Below are positions 8,109-15,957 of a stretch of DNA of 34,294 nucleotides, in pieces. Source of the stretch: Planctomycetaceae bacterium (GTDB lineage Bacteria; Planctomycetota; Planctomycetia; Pirellulales; Pirellulaceae); contig SKKK01000359.1 in the NCBI GenBank assembly GCA_007121535.1, positions 1 to 34,294 on the forward strand, read 5' to 3'. The notes under the pieces are model-generated. The model did not search any database, was not told the origin of the DNA, and saw only the letters and a program-made list of their open reading frames with translations. Each line of letters begins with the position of its first letter. Positions within the stretch are counted from its first letter, which is position 1. Position numbers and translations under genes: made by a program.

Positions 8109-10319
8109 TTACGGAACGTGCGGGCGGCCGTCCCGGCTGGAGCCGCCCGAGGGTTCTTTGTTCCGGTTCTTCTCGCAGGCGACGACGATCTTGATGGCTT
8201 CGTACCCGATGCGGCCGTGCAGGGCGTCGTGGATCGGCCGCAGCCGGTCGGTATCGGCGTACGAGGCGACCAGGGCAATCTTCTCGGCCAGCTCCGGCGG
8301 CACCCAGCGGCTCGGGTCGTTGATCTGACGAGCAGCGATGTATTCGCACAGATACTCGTGAACCGTCGAAGAGGCTCGATTCATTTGTCGGCTGACTTCG
8401 GCGACGCTCATCCCTTGATCGAACAGCTCGAACGCCGCAAGTGCAGAAGCGTTGGGAGTTCGACTCGGCTCGCCTCGCCGGACTCGGCCGATGGCCGGCA
8501 GACCGGTTTCCAGTTGGTGCCGGGCACAGTAGTCGCAGATCAACGAAAGAACTCGCGGCCCGTACGTTGCCGCCTTTTGCTGGCCGATGCCGTGGACATC
8601 TTGCAGCAACAGCTCGTCGATCGGCCGGCGGCGGGCGAGATCGCGGAGCGTCGCGTCGCTGAATACGATGTAGGCGGGAGCCGATGCCTCCTGAGCCAAC
8701 TCGCGCCGCAAATCGCGAAGCGCCTCGAACAGGCCCGGATCGACTCCCTCCCGGGAATCGACGATGGCCGCTGCGGTCACCGCGGCTTGCCGTTGCACCG
8801 GCCGGGACAGCGACGGTGTGGCCTGAGCGCGCAGCACCTGGCGACCTTGGTCGGTGAGCTGCAGGACGTGATAGCGGGCCGACTGGCCGGATAACGGAAC
8901 CGATCGAAGGAACTGCTGGCCCAACAACTGCTGGATCCAGTCACGGATCTGATGACGCGAATACTCTTTCAACAGGCCCCAGGTGCTGAGTTTCTCGTGC
9001 CCGAATTTCAGAACCTTCGCTTCCGAGCTGCCGGTCAGCACCTTCGTGATATGGTCCGCGCCAAACCTCTCTCGGCAGCGTGCGACACACGAGAGGATCT
9101 TTTGAGCCAGTACCAGGGAATCCTCGGCGACGGCCAGGTTGCCCAGGCAGACGTCGCACGATTGGCAATCGCCACTGATTTGTTGACCGAAATGTCCGAC
9201 CAGCACGCGGTGCCTGCATACCAGCGACGTGCTGTAATCCATCACTTGCTGAAGCGCCCGCAGCCCCGAGTCGCGCACCTCGACCGGCGAGGAATCGAGA
9301 ATCCTTCGCCAGGTGAGATAGTCCCCTGCCGAATAGAACAGCCAACACTCGGCGTCCAAGCCATCGCGGCCTGCCCGGCCCGTCTCCTGCTGGTAGCTTT
9401 CCAGGGACCGAGGCAGCTCGGCGTGAATCACGTAGCGCACGTTCGATTTGTCGATCCCCATACCGAACGCCACCGTGGCCACGATCGCGTCCAATTGGTC
9501 GTGCATCAACGCCTCCTGATTCCGCAAACGGTCGTCGTCCGTCATCCCGGCGTGGTAGGGGCGAGTGCGGAATCCGTATTGATTCAGCAAGCGGTTGATC
9601 TGCTCGACACGGGACCGCGTGATCGCATAGACAATGCCGGCCTGGCCGCGAAACCGTTCCATCACCGAAACGATCTGATTCAACCCGGCAGACCGCTGTC
9701 GCACGTGGTAGATCAGATTGGGCCGATGAAATTCGCCCATCAATACGGCAGCCGATTCCAGATTCAGCGACGCGACGATGTCCGAACGGACTTGCGGAGT
9801 CGCCGTGGCTGTGAATGCGTGCAGCGAGACGCCGGGGAACCGGTGCTTGACAGTCCCGAGCAATCGGTATTCCGGGCGGAAGTCATGCCCCCATTGGCTA
9901 ACGCAATGCGCCTCGTCGATAGCAATGAAGCTGGGCGGGCTGGTCGCCAGGATGTCCAGCATGGTATCGGTCAATAGTCGTTCGGGGGATACGTACAGCA
10001 GATCGAGCTGATGCTCGCGAATCGCCCGCCCGACGATCCGCTGTTGTTCAGCACTCAGCGAACTGTTCCATGCAGCCGCTGCGATCCCCATCGCATTGGC
10101 TGAATCCACTTGATCCTTCATCAGCGAGATCAAGGGCGAGACGACGATGGCAAGACCACTTTGGCAGAGGGCGGGCAATTGGTAACACAGAGATTTGCCG
10201 CCCCCGGTCGGCAGAACTACCAGGGAATCGCGTCCACCGAGCACACATTCGATCGCCTCGTGCTGCAGAGGCAGGAAGTCATCGTATCCCCAATGCTTTT
10301 TCAGCAGTTGGTGTAACAT
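8109..10319 (-). CDS. recQ: ATP-dependent DNA helicase RecQ
   Basis: A 736-residue 3'-5' superfamily 2 helicase that unwinds DNA during recombination and repair. Visible motifs: motif 0 GYDDFLPLQHEAI (residues 11-23), Walker A PTGGGKS (37-43), SPLISLMKDQ (61-70), DEAH (135-138) with the RecQ aromatic loop CVSQWGHDFRPEY, TATATP, and motif VI QQETGRAGRDG. The zinc-binding part of the RQC region has four cysteines (C-RHR then CQSCDVC), followed by a winged-helix region, an HRDC domain at about 530-605 and a C-terminal helix-turn-helix at about 635-725. This is the length and order of a full bacterial RecQ. The ATG at 10319 has GAGGG about 8 bases upstream. The gene is divergent from the DUF488 pair, with about 200 bases between starts. 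Confidence 0.96.
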   Translation of the reverse strand: MLHQLLKKHWGYDDFLPLQHEAIECVLGGRDSLVVLPTGGGKSLCYQLPALCQSGLAIVVSPLISLMKDQVDSANAMGIAAAAWNSSLSAEQQRIVGRAIREHQLDLLYVSPERLLTDTMLDILATSPPSFIAIDEAHCVSQWGHDFRPEYRLLGTVKHRFPGVSLHAFTATATPQVRSDIVASLNLESAAVLMGEFHRPNLIYHVRQRSAGLNQIVSVMERFRGQAGIVYAITRSRVEQINRLLNQYGFRTRPYHAGMTDDDRLRNQEALMHDQLDAIVATVAFGMGIDKSNVRYVIHAELPRSLESYQQETGRAGRDGLDAECWLFYSAGDYLTWRRILDSSPVEVRDSGLRALQQVMDYSTSLVCRHRVLVGHFGQQISGDCQSCDVCLGNLAVAEDSLVLAQKILSCVARCRERFGADHITKVLTGSSEAKVLKFGHEKLSTWGLLKEYSRHQIRDWIQQLLGQQFLRSVPLSGQSARYHVLQLTDQGRQVLRAQATPSLSRPVQRQAAVTAAAIVDSREGVDPGLFEALRDLRRELAQEASAPAYIVFSDATLRDLARRRPIDELLLQDVHGIGQQKAATYGPRVLSLICDYCARHQLETGLPAIGRVRRGEPSRTPNASALAAFELFDQGMSVAEVSRQMNRASSTVHEYLCEYIAARQINDPSRWVPPELAEKIALVASYADTDRLRPIHDALHGRIGYEAIKIVVACEKNRNKEPSGGSSRDGRPHVP

Positions 10320-10337
10320 GGCACCCTCGCAGACTGG

Positions 10338-10365
10338 TTGGATCAGCAGAAAAATCGATTATACT
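10338..10365 (+). promoter_or_regulatory. Possible sigma-70-type promoter toward the DUF488 genes
   Basis: TTGGAT (10338-10343) and TATACT (10360-10365) are separated by 16 bases and resemble -35 and -10 boxes. They would give a leader of about 150 bases before the first DUF488 gene. The RecQ start lies only 19 bases to the left, so the RecQ and DUF488 control regions would touch. The call is from consensus only. Confidence 0.3.
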
Positions 10366-10416
10366 ACAAACGGGAAACAGATCGAACGGGCAAGCGGCCC
10401 CGAACAGGACGCAATG

Positions 10417-10444
10417 CGTTTTCGGCCCACGACCAACCGAGTGG
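10417..10444 (+). repeat. Half copy of the REP-like element found at 11509-11581
   Basis: Over 28 bases this stretch matches the reverse complement of 11542-11569 at 23 positions; CGTTTTCGG and ACGACCAACC are identical in both. It lies in the leader of the first DUF488 gene, whereas the complete inverted-repeat copy follows the second DUF488 gene, so the pair is bracketed by related repeat sequence in opposite orientation. Confidence 0.65.
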
Positions 10445-10520
10445 AGAGTCCGTCAGTCTGTTCGTTCTTTGTGCTCTTTGTGGGGTAATTCCAATCAAGT
10501 CGATGCGAGGAGTGCCGTTG

Positions 10521-11117
10521 GTGACTGCGACGAATTCGGTCTTGTACACGATTGGCCATTCGAACCACGAGCAGGACTACTTCTGCGAATTGCTGTTACA
10601 GCACGGGATCGACGTGTTGGCCGACGTCCGGTCCTCGCCATACTCTCGGTACACGTCGCAGTTCAATACCGAGCAGCTCAAAACCGCCTTGGCCGCCAAG
10701 GGGATCCGCTACGTTTTTCTGGGGGATCAACTGGGCGGACGGCCCACCGCTGCCGAGCACTACGACCAGCAAGGGCATGCTTTGTACCATCGGATGGCTC
10801 GCTCGGAAACGTTCCGGCAGGGCATCGAGCGGCTGGTGGTCGGTATGCAGAAATACCGGGTGGCCATCATGTGCAGCGAGGAAGATCCGTCGGTCTGCCA
10901 CCGGTTTCTCTTGGTCAGCCGTGTGATGGCGGACCAGGGCACCGAGATCCGGCACATCCGCGGCGATGGCTCGTTGGCTTCCCACGATCAGATCCGCGCC
11001 GCGGCCGGCGGAATGCAGCCTCAGGGCCTGCTCTTTCCCGAAATGGAGGACGACTCTTGGAAATCTTTACGATCGGTTTTACCAAAAGCTCAGCCGCAGA
11101 ATTCTTCGGAAGACTGA
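10521..11117 (+). CDS. DUF488-family protein, first of a tandem pair
   Basis: A 198-residue cytoplasmic protein of the uncharacterised DUF488 family. The hallmark TIGHSNH is near the N-terminus, followed by LADVRSSPYSRYTSQFN, FLGDQLGGRP, and the conserved cysteine segment MCSEEDPSVCHRFLL. The start is taken as the GTG at 10521, since GAGGAG (10506-10511) is 9 bases upstream; an ATG at 10503 in the same frame has no ribosome-binding site. The last 61 bases overlap the next gene, also DUF488, so the two are probably translated together. The biochemical role is not known. The divergent RecQ gene and the downstream dual-OB gene suggest nucleic-acid-related work, but that is inference. Confidence 0.88.
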   Translation: MTATNSVLYTIGHSNHEQDYFCELLLQHGIDVLADVRSSPYSRYTSQFNTEQLKTALAAKGIRYVFLGDQLGGRPTAAEHYDQQGHALYHRMARSETFRQGIERLVVGMQKYRVAIMCSEEDPSVCHRFLLVSRVMADQGTEIRHIRGDGSLASHDQIRAAAGGMQPQGLLFPEMEDDSWKSLRSVLPKAQPQNSSED

Positions 11118-11494
11118 AGCGGGCCGGGATTCGCAAACTGATGGACGTCCGTCTGAACAACCGGTCCCAGTTGGCAGGCTTCGCCAAGCGGGATGATCTG
11201 GCCTTCTTCTTGGGGGAGATCTGCCAGGCAGGCTACGAGCACCAGCCTTTGCTGGCGCCCAGCCAGGAGATGCTGGACGACTACAAGAAGAACGGCGGCG
11301 AATGGTCGGTATACGAGCGGCAGTTCTTCGACTTGATGGAACAACGTCGCATCGAAACCGTGCTGACGCCCGACGACTTTACACCCGCCACCGTGCTGTT
11401 GTGCAGCGAGGCCACCGCCGAGCATTGCCATCGTCGCCTGGTGATCGAGTACCTGCAACGGTATTGGCCGGACATCCACCCCGTCCATCTCTAG
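11057..11494 (+). CDS. DUF488-family protein, second of a tandem pair (TTG start)
   Basis: A 145-residue DUF488 protein, shorter than its upstream neighbour. The N-terminus EIFTIGFTKSSAAEFF matches the family's TIG motif with F in place of H, and the frame continues with LMDVRLNNRSQLAGFAKRDD and LLCSEATAEHCHRRL, the same CSE...CHR segment as in the first copy. No ATG is available. The TTG at 11057 is 6 bases after a GGAGGA, a strong argument for it as the start, and it lies inside the end of the first gene. The two proteins share family motifs but differ in length and loops, so they may form a heteromeric pair. The downstream inverted repeat may end the transcript or stabilise it. Confidence 0.86.
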   Translation: MEIFTIGFTKSSAAEFFGRLKRAGIRKLMDVRLNNRSQLAGFAKRDDLAFFLGEICQAGYEHQPLLAPSQEMLDDYKKNGGEWSVYERQFFDLMEQRRIETVLTPDDFTPATVLLCSEATAEHCHRRLVIEYLQRYWPDIHPVHL

Positions 11495-11508
11495 GCTTTG
11501 TCTGAAAA

Positions 11509-11581
11509 GGGGTCGGGAGTCGTTTTCGGAGAAAGTATGTACCATGTGGTTGGTCGTTGCCCGAAAACGACTCCCGACCCC
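11509..11581. repeat. REP-like element, 21-base perfect inverted repeat
   Basis: The arms at 11509-11529 and 11561-11581 are exact reverse complements (21 of 21) with a 31-base loop. The left arm starts GGGGTCGGGAGTCG and the right arm ends CGACTCCCGACCCC. It starts 15 bases after the stop of the second DUF488 gene. The size, the long loop and the nearby RAYT remnant (12363-12665) fit a REP/BIME-type sequence mobilised by such transposases. A diverged half copy is at 10417-10444. Confidence 0.8.
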
Positions 11582-11661
11582 ATTCGCGCAAGGTACCTCT
11601 GAACGAACTCCGACAGTTGTTTCTTTGCCGATCATTAGCGGGCTGACCCGGGGGACTCGAC

Positions 11662-12360
11662 TTGCAAATCATCATCAACCATCTGACGCGGATGCAGAAA
11701 GGCTTCATGTGCGCCGCCGGTGTCGATCCGACGACTCGGCGCCACGTCCGCCCGGTTCTGGCCAGCCGGATGCGCACCGAGATGCTGGCCTGCCACGGCG
11801 GCCCCTTCGAACTGGGTTGTCTCGTCGAACTGGGCGACACCAAGTTTGTGGGCAAGGTCCCTGAGATCGAAGATCGGCAATTCGAAGCCGCCTCGGCCCG
11901 ACGTTTGCAACGCTTGCCCTACCCGCAATTCTGGCAACTGCTGACAGAATTGGCCAACGATACGCTGGCCGAAATCTTTGGCCGCGATTTGCAACCGATC
12001 GGCGCGGCCAGTTGCGGAGTGCCGGAGTTTCGCGGTCTGCGGTCGCTGGGCTGTTACTGGGCGAACCGGCCCGGCATTCATCTGCAGACCACGGCGGATC
12101 ACACCGGCATCCGCTTCGCCTTCGACGAAGACTCGCGGCGCTACAGCATCCCCGTGACCGACATCCGCCTGTACGGTGAAGACCACGTAACGCCCGGTGG
12201 GCCCGCCGTCCAGCGTCTGAGCCAAACCCTGGCGAACCAAACTCGCGCATTAGTCAGCGTCGGATTGTCCCGCGCTTACAAAAGCACCGACGAACACCCA
12301 GCCCTTCACTGGCTGCAAATCAACAACATCCATCTGCCGCCAAACGAAACAGGGCCGTAG
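11662..12360 (+). CDS. Dual-OB-domain protein
   Basis: A 232-residue protein whose opening, IIINHLTRMQKGFMCAAGVD, resembles the dual OB-containing domain family, whose members typically open with a T-R-M...G-CVAG-D pattern and then an H-I-R-P-VL segment; here the latter is TTRRHVRPVLASR. The middle reads FELGCLVELGDTKFVGKVPEIED. The C-terminal part contains LQTTADHTGIRFAFDEDSRRYSIPVTDIRLY. OB folds usually bind nucleic acids, which would fit the neighbouring helicase. The start is the TTG at 11662, since the motif begins at once; the first in-frame ATG (11692) would remove it. It lies 167 bases after the DUF488 pair on the same strand with the REP-like hairpin between, so co-transcription is possible but not certain. 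The function is unknown. Confidence 0.7.
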   Translation: MQIIINHLTRMQKGFMCAAGVDPTTRRHVRPVLASRMRTEMLACHGGPFELGCLVELGDTKFVGKVPEIEDRQFEAASARRLQRLPYPQFWQLLTELANDTLAEIFGRDLQPIGAASCGVPEFRGLRSLGCYWANRPGIHLQTTADHTGIRFAFDEDSRRYSIPVTDIRLYGEDHVTPGGPAVQRLSQTLANQTRALVSVGLSRAYKSTDEHPALHWLQINNIHLPPNETGP

Positions 12361-12362
12361 GC

Positions 12363-12665
12363 AATTCTATTCGGAACAAACGTTACGATCACTACATTTC
12401 CCGCCGCGCTGGGAAGACTTTTTTGTGCGGCGACGGAATCGAGCATCGCAAGCAGTGGATTGAAGACCGCTTGCAGACGCTCTCCGAGTGCTTCGCCGCA
12501 AGTGTCTGCCGTTTCGCGATCCTGGACAATCACCTGCACGTCCTGGTGCGTCTGAAACCGGACGCTGCAAACGATTGGTCGGCCGAAGATGTCGTGCGGC
12601 GGTGATTGGTAGCCTATCCAGCCAAATCGGCAGACGGGCAGACCATCGAAGTAAGCCAGGCTTGA
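12363..12665 (+). pseudogene. REP-associated tyrosine transposase (RAYT) remnant
   Basis: The frame reads KTFLCGDGIEHRKQWIEDRL, then FAASVCRFAILDNHLHVLVR, then DWSAEDVVRR, which is the Y1 (HUH-type) transposase pattern of RAYTs, including the NHLHV metal-binding histidines. A TGA at 12603-12605 follows VVRR exactly where the family has a tryptophan (TGG). The frame continues with the equally RAYT-like LVAYPAKSADGQTIEVSQA until a second stop at 12663-12665. No start codon or N-terminal segment is present and the catalytic tyrosine region is missing, so the gene is dead: truncated at both ends with a probable TGG-to-TGA change inside. RAYTs move REP hairpins, such as the one at 11509-11581. Confidence 0.82.
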
Positions 12666-12964
12666 CTGCAAAGGGTCATTTTGGGTGGGTCGATTTAGGG
12701 CTCAGCGGATCGCCCGATTTGCAAGCGGACCGCATCGCTCATACGCCCCTCGCGGAAAAGGCCAAGATCCCTCGTCGCCGGCTGGTCCCCAACGTCCATC
12801 CGCACGACAATAATGGGCCGTAACAACACCGTTCGGCCGCGACAAGACTGTTCGGCGAGGGTCTCTGACCCCGCCGGAACCGCCGACCGCAGGTCTCCCG
12901 GGCCAGTCTTGTTGCCGCCGCTAAAGGACATGGAACAGCCAGACAGTTGAAAGGGAGGGGGATG
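12666..12964. other. Spacer with a 9-base inverted repeat
   Basis: About 300 bases between the RAYT remnant and the BNR gene, with no recognisable gene. ACAAGACTG (12842-12850) and CAGTCTTGT (12904-12912) are exact reverse complements enclosing a GC-rich stretch, which could be a further dispersed repeat. The ribosome-binding site of the next gene (GGGAGG, 12953-12958) lies at the end. Confidence 0.5.
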
Positions 12965-14419
12965 ATGAGCCATCGAGTGGAAACCGAGACGATGTTCCAG
13001 CACATTTCTTCGCTGCTTGCGGCCGGAACGATCGGACTGCTTGTGCTTGCGTGCTGCGGCAGGACAGCGGCCAGCGACGACGCGGCGCCGCTCGACGCAA
13101 TGTCGGAAGCGTTTGTCCAACCGACGACCTTTGTGAACGAGTCCGATTCTACCTCGATCGCAACGGCGCCGGTGGAACTGGCTGCCGATGGCGGGTGGGG
13201 ATACGCCGGCCACCACGCCTTGATTGCCCGCGACAAGCTGTTCTTTTCGTATCTCGACAGAACAGGCGGCAAATGGGTCGCATCGTACGATCTGTCAACC
13301 GGCCAGACCGAGCGTTGCCAAGTCGGAAAGAGCAATCGCGACCTGCACGGCGCCAACCCCTTGATGATCCGACCCGATGGGCGGATTCAAGCGTTCATCG
13401 AACTGGGCGGCTACCACGACAAAAGGATCCGGTGGCGAGTGAGCACGGAGCCGTGGTCGGTCACTGAATTCGGCGAGTTGCACGAGAGTGAAATTGAAGG
13501 GCAGATCATTCAAGGACGACAGTTCTACCCGATGGTTCACCAGCCCTCGGGCGCGGTCTACCTGATTGTCAATGCGCTGCGCGACGGTCAGCTTCGAGAG
13601 ACCGTCTTGTGGAAATCTCCGGACGGCGGTGATTCCTGGACCGAAGTTCACAGCCTCTGGGGACTGGGCAAGGGGCTTGGAGGCAATCGCTGCTACTCTC
13701 GAGCGTATATCGAAGGGGACCAAATCCATATCGTTACGTTGCGAGTGGGATGGAGCGAACCATTGGACGGCCATCCCATCGGACGGTCCGAAGGCGTGTA
13801 CTACGTCTGTTACGATGTGAACCAGAGGGCGTTCTTCCGCGCCGATGGCTCTCGAGCGTTCGACCTTGAAGACACGCCGCTGTACGAGACAAAACACTTC
13901 GACGAAATTTGGAACTGGGACCAAGATGGTCGTAAGCGACAGCGGGCGCTGTGGAGCGACATCGTCGCCGACCGGGACGGAAGACCGTACGTTACGTTTT
14001 CGGTCTTGGATGCGGTCCCGCAAGGGCAATCGGCCCTGCACGACGGCTATTGGGCAACGCCGGACGATCAGGGAAAGTGGCGTTATCATCGAGTCGCGAC
14101 GCTCGCTCGCGGTTGGGATAATCTGCCGGAACGCAAGAACCTGGCCATCGCCATCGATCCGGCAGACCCGAACACGGTCTTCCTGGCCCGCAGCACGTCC
14201 GCACAGCAGGATCTTTCGCAGATCCAACGCCTGCGCACCCCCGACGAGGGCCGCACTTGGGAGATCGTCTCGGAACTTTCCGACGAGGGGCGGTTGAGCA
14301 CGGTGGTCGTGCCCCGCGTGCTGGATGGCAGCACCCGGAGCATCGACGCCCTGTGGCTGGATGGTCGCATGAAGGGCTGGAGCGACTATGAAACCCGCAT
14401 CATGGCAAACCCGAAATGA
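12965..14419 (+). CDS. Exported BNR-repeat beta-propeller protein
   Basis: A 484-residue protein of the BNR-repeat family, a sialidase-like propeller fold found in many planctomycete secreted glycan-active proteins. The ATG at 12965 is 6 bases after GGGAGG; ATGs at 12962 and 12992 are alternatives. A hydrophobic segment AAGTIGLLVLACCG near the N-terminus is a signal peptide. The cysteine pair there is close to, but not a good match for, a lipobox. The body carries propeller-type repeats: GHHALIARDKLFFSYLDRTG, HGANPLMIRPDGRIQAF, SPDGGDSWTEV, and TPDEGRTWEIV, the last two being Asp-box-like S/T-x-D-x-G-x-T/S-W motifs. Such proteins bind or cleave sugars; without an identifiable catalytic set the activity here is open. 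It stands alone on the plus strand, convergent with the next gene. Confidence 0.82.
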   Translation: MSHRVETETMFQHISSLLAAGTIGLLVLACCGRTAASDDAAPLDAMSEAFVQPTTFVNESDSTSIATAPVELAADGGWGYAGHHALIARDKLFFSYLDRTGGKWVASYDLSTGQTERCQVGKSNRDLHGANPLMIRPDGRIQAFIELGGYHDKRIRWRVSTEPWSVTEFGELHESEIEGQIIQGRQFYPMVHQPSGAVYLIVNALRDGQLRETVLWKSPDGGDSWTEVHSLWGLGKGLGGNRCYSRAYIEGDQIHIVTLRVGWSEPLDGHPIGRSEGVYYVCYDVNQRAFFRADGSRAFDLEDTPLYETKHFDEIWNWDQDGRKRQRALWSDIVADRDGRPYVTFSVLDAVPQGQSALHDGYWATPDDQGKWRYHRVATLARGWDNLPERKNLAIAIDPADPNTVFLARSTSAQQDLSQIQRLRTPDEGRTWEIVSELSDEGRLSTVVVPRVLDGSTRSIDALWLDGRMKGWSDYETRIMANPK

Positions 14420-14538
14420 TTCCGCACCGAGCGAGGATCGAACATCGCATTGGAGTGCGGCGGATTGACGGCGAATTCTTCCCGCTGAAGGCGTCGTACA
14501 CCGAAGCCCGGGGGCACCGTGAAGCGGCGCAGCCCGGG

Positions 14539-15384
14539 TTACCAAATCCGCATCGCCTTGGAAAAACCGAGTTCAACGGCTACTTGCCCTTTCCCCTTGC
14601 GTTCGCGTTCCCGTTGCCCTTTTCCGTTTCCGTTTCCGTTGCCGACGATGACATCATCGTCGTCATCTTCTTCATCGCCCAGCGAGGTGAAGAAATCGTC
14701 GTTGTCACCGGTAGACGAGGAACCCTCGTCGGCGGTACCCGTGCCGGTGGCGTTGGAGCCGAATCCGGACTTCAGGTCAACGTTTCCCTGATTGTTTTCG
14801 TTGTCGAAGGTGTCCTTGGTCGTCTCGAAGTCACCCGACTCGAAGGCGCCTTGGGTGCCCCGGTTGTTGGCGAAATCGAATTCGTCCTTCGTCGATTCGA
14901 TCTGGGCCGCGTTACCCGAGTCGATCGCCGCCTGAGTCTTGGCGATCACTTCATCCACCGAAAATTCGTAGTTGACGTTGGGATGAGCCGTGTTCAGCAG
15001 AGCGGCTGCTGAGTGACGCATCAGTGCGTTCACGCCGCCACCATTTCTCCAGACGGCGCCCAGCAGCGTCGGATCGCCCGCCACGTTGACTCCGAAAACA
15101 TCATTGTAGCTATCCAACGGGCTGTACCCCGTCTCGGGCCAACCCTTCAACGGCGCGGGGCCGAATTCGGAGTGCGTCCTCCAGAATCCGGGCGTCAGCC
15201 CTTCCAGTTCGCCGTCAACCACGGGACTGGCGATGCCCACCAGCTTGACGGCTTGGATCGATGCCAAGTCTTCATCCTCGCCGCCGCCCAGCGGCAGCAA
15301 GCCCGCATCGATGAACGTCAGAGCGTCGCCAGCGTTGACTGCAAACTGCAAGTGGTAACCTGTGAAAACACGAATTTCAGGCAA
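14539..15384 (-). CDS. Secreted-type protein with acidic and Gly/Asn-rich tail, start unclear
   Basis: No known enzyme. The folded part contains LTPGFWRTHSEFGPAPLKGW, a segment I associate with large planctomycete surface proteins, then SYNDVFGVNVAGDPTLLGAV, ALMRHSAAALLNTAHP and a helical stretch with VDEVIAKTQAAIDSG. From about residue 175 the sequence is low-complexity: repeated N/D/F/G motifs, then SLGDEEDDDDDVIVGNGNGN, a basic stretch and the end AMRIW. The TTG at 15384 is only a formal start: no ribosome-binding site precedes it, and the same frame stays open upstream to a TAG near 15495 with no ATG or GTG. The gene may therefore be a 5'-truncated remnant of a larger secreted protein, or begin at a start I cannot see. 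Confidence 0.6.
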   Translation of the reverse strand: MPEIRVFTGYHLQFAVNAGDALTFIDAGLLPLGGGEDEDLASIQAVKLVGIASPVVDGELEGLTPGFWRTHSEFGPAPLKGWPETGYSPLDSYNDVFGVNVAGDPTLLGAVWRNGGGVNALMRHSAAALLNTAHPNVNYEFSVDEVIAKTQAAIDSGNAAQIESTKDEFDFANNRGTQGAFESGDFETTKDTFDNENNQGNVDLKSGFGSNATGTGTADEGSSSTGDNDDFFTSLGDEEDDDDDVIVGNGNGNGKGQRERERKGKGQVAVELGFSKAMRIW

Positions 15385-15540
15385 ATTGTCACCGAGATTT
15401 GCAAGAAATGGGAAAATAATCAGGACAGGAAGTCCGGGACCGTTGTAGAAGCTGGGTAGCCAATATTGTGGCTGCCAGAAGAGAAGATGTTGCTATCTTC
15501 ACATCACGACGTCATTCACGTTCAAAACGGATCAGTTGGT

Positions 15541-15571
15541 GGCCAGCAAACCTAACAAACTCGCCGGTAAG
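15541..15571. repeat. Copy 1 of a 31-base motif shared with 23581-23611
   Basis: This stretch matches 23581-23611 at 26 of 31 positions; AACCTAAC and AACTCGCCG are identical in both. It lies about 160 bases beyond the formal start of the acidic-tail protein, in an otherwise empty spacer (15493-15957). Its role is unknown: it could be part of a dispersed element or a regulatory site. Confidence 0.5.
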
Positions 15572-15654
15572 TTCGATCTGGGGCCGGGGCCGTCAATGGT
15601 GACGTGCGTCCACGAAAACGCATGTCTCCTCGTTCTCGATTGCGACAAGCCGAT

Positions 15655-15684
15655 TACGAGAACGAGTACGAGTACGAGTACGAA
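15655..15684 (+). repeat. Hexanucleotide tandem repeat (TACGAG)5
   Basis: Five consecutive 6-base units, TACGAG-AACGAG-TACGAG-TACGAG-TACGAA, with a single change in each of units 2 and 5. It lies in non-coding sequence. It is too short and lacks spacers, so it is not a CRISPR array; it is a simple repeat that may vary in number between strains. Confidence 0.75.
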
Positions 15685-15957
15685 GGCTGCCTGGGTTGCG
15701 GACGTCAGTCCGCGTTGGAAGAAGATCGTAAGTCCAGGCAGATCTTTCTACCAGAACTGGCTGCGTACACATCCTCATTGGTGCATCTCCTGACAAATGG
15801 CCCACACGTCCGAGCGGCGATGTTTAGCTTAGGTGACATGGGCAGCTCTTACGGATTTTGCGGCGGCCAGCTCATCCGGACACATTCTTCTGCGGATCGT
15901 GACGATCCATTAGATTCGTAAGCTGATGATTCAGGCACCGACGGAGACACAACGCCC

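Noticed and set aside
8952-9977. 341-residue plus-strand frame opposite recQ
   Set aside because: Antisense shadow; recQ on the minus strand has all helicase motifs in this interval.
10070-11056. Long N-terminal extension of the second DUF488 frame
   Set aside because: It would overlap recQ and the first DUF488 gene; the TIG motif and ribosome-binding site put the start at 11057.
12306-12671. 121-residue minus-strand frame
   Set aside because: Antisense to the RAYT remnant, whose plus-strand translation matches a known family.
13295-14545. 416-residue minus-strand frame
   Set aside because: Antisense to the BNR gene; no signal peptide, start context or family motif.
15462-15483. Small hairpin around GGTAGCC...GGCTGCC
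   Set aside because: Only seven pairs, one of them G-T, in an AT-containing loop; not distinguishable from chance.
15655-15684. Hexamer repeat as a CRISPR-like array
   Set aside because: Units are 6 bases and contiguous with no spacers, and no cas genes are present.
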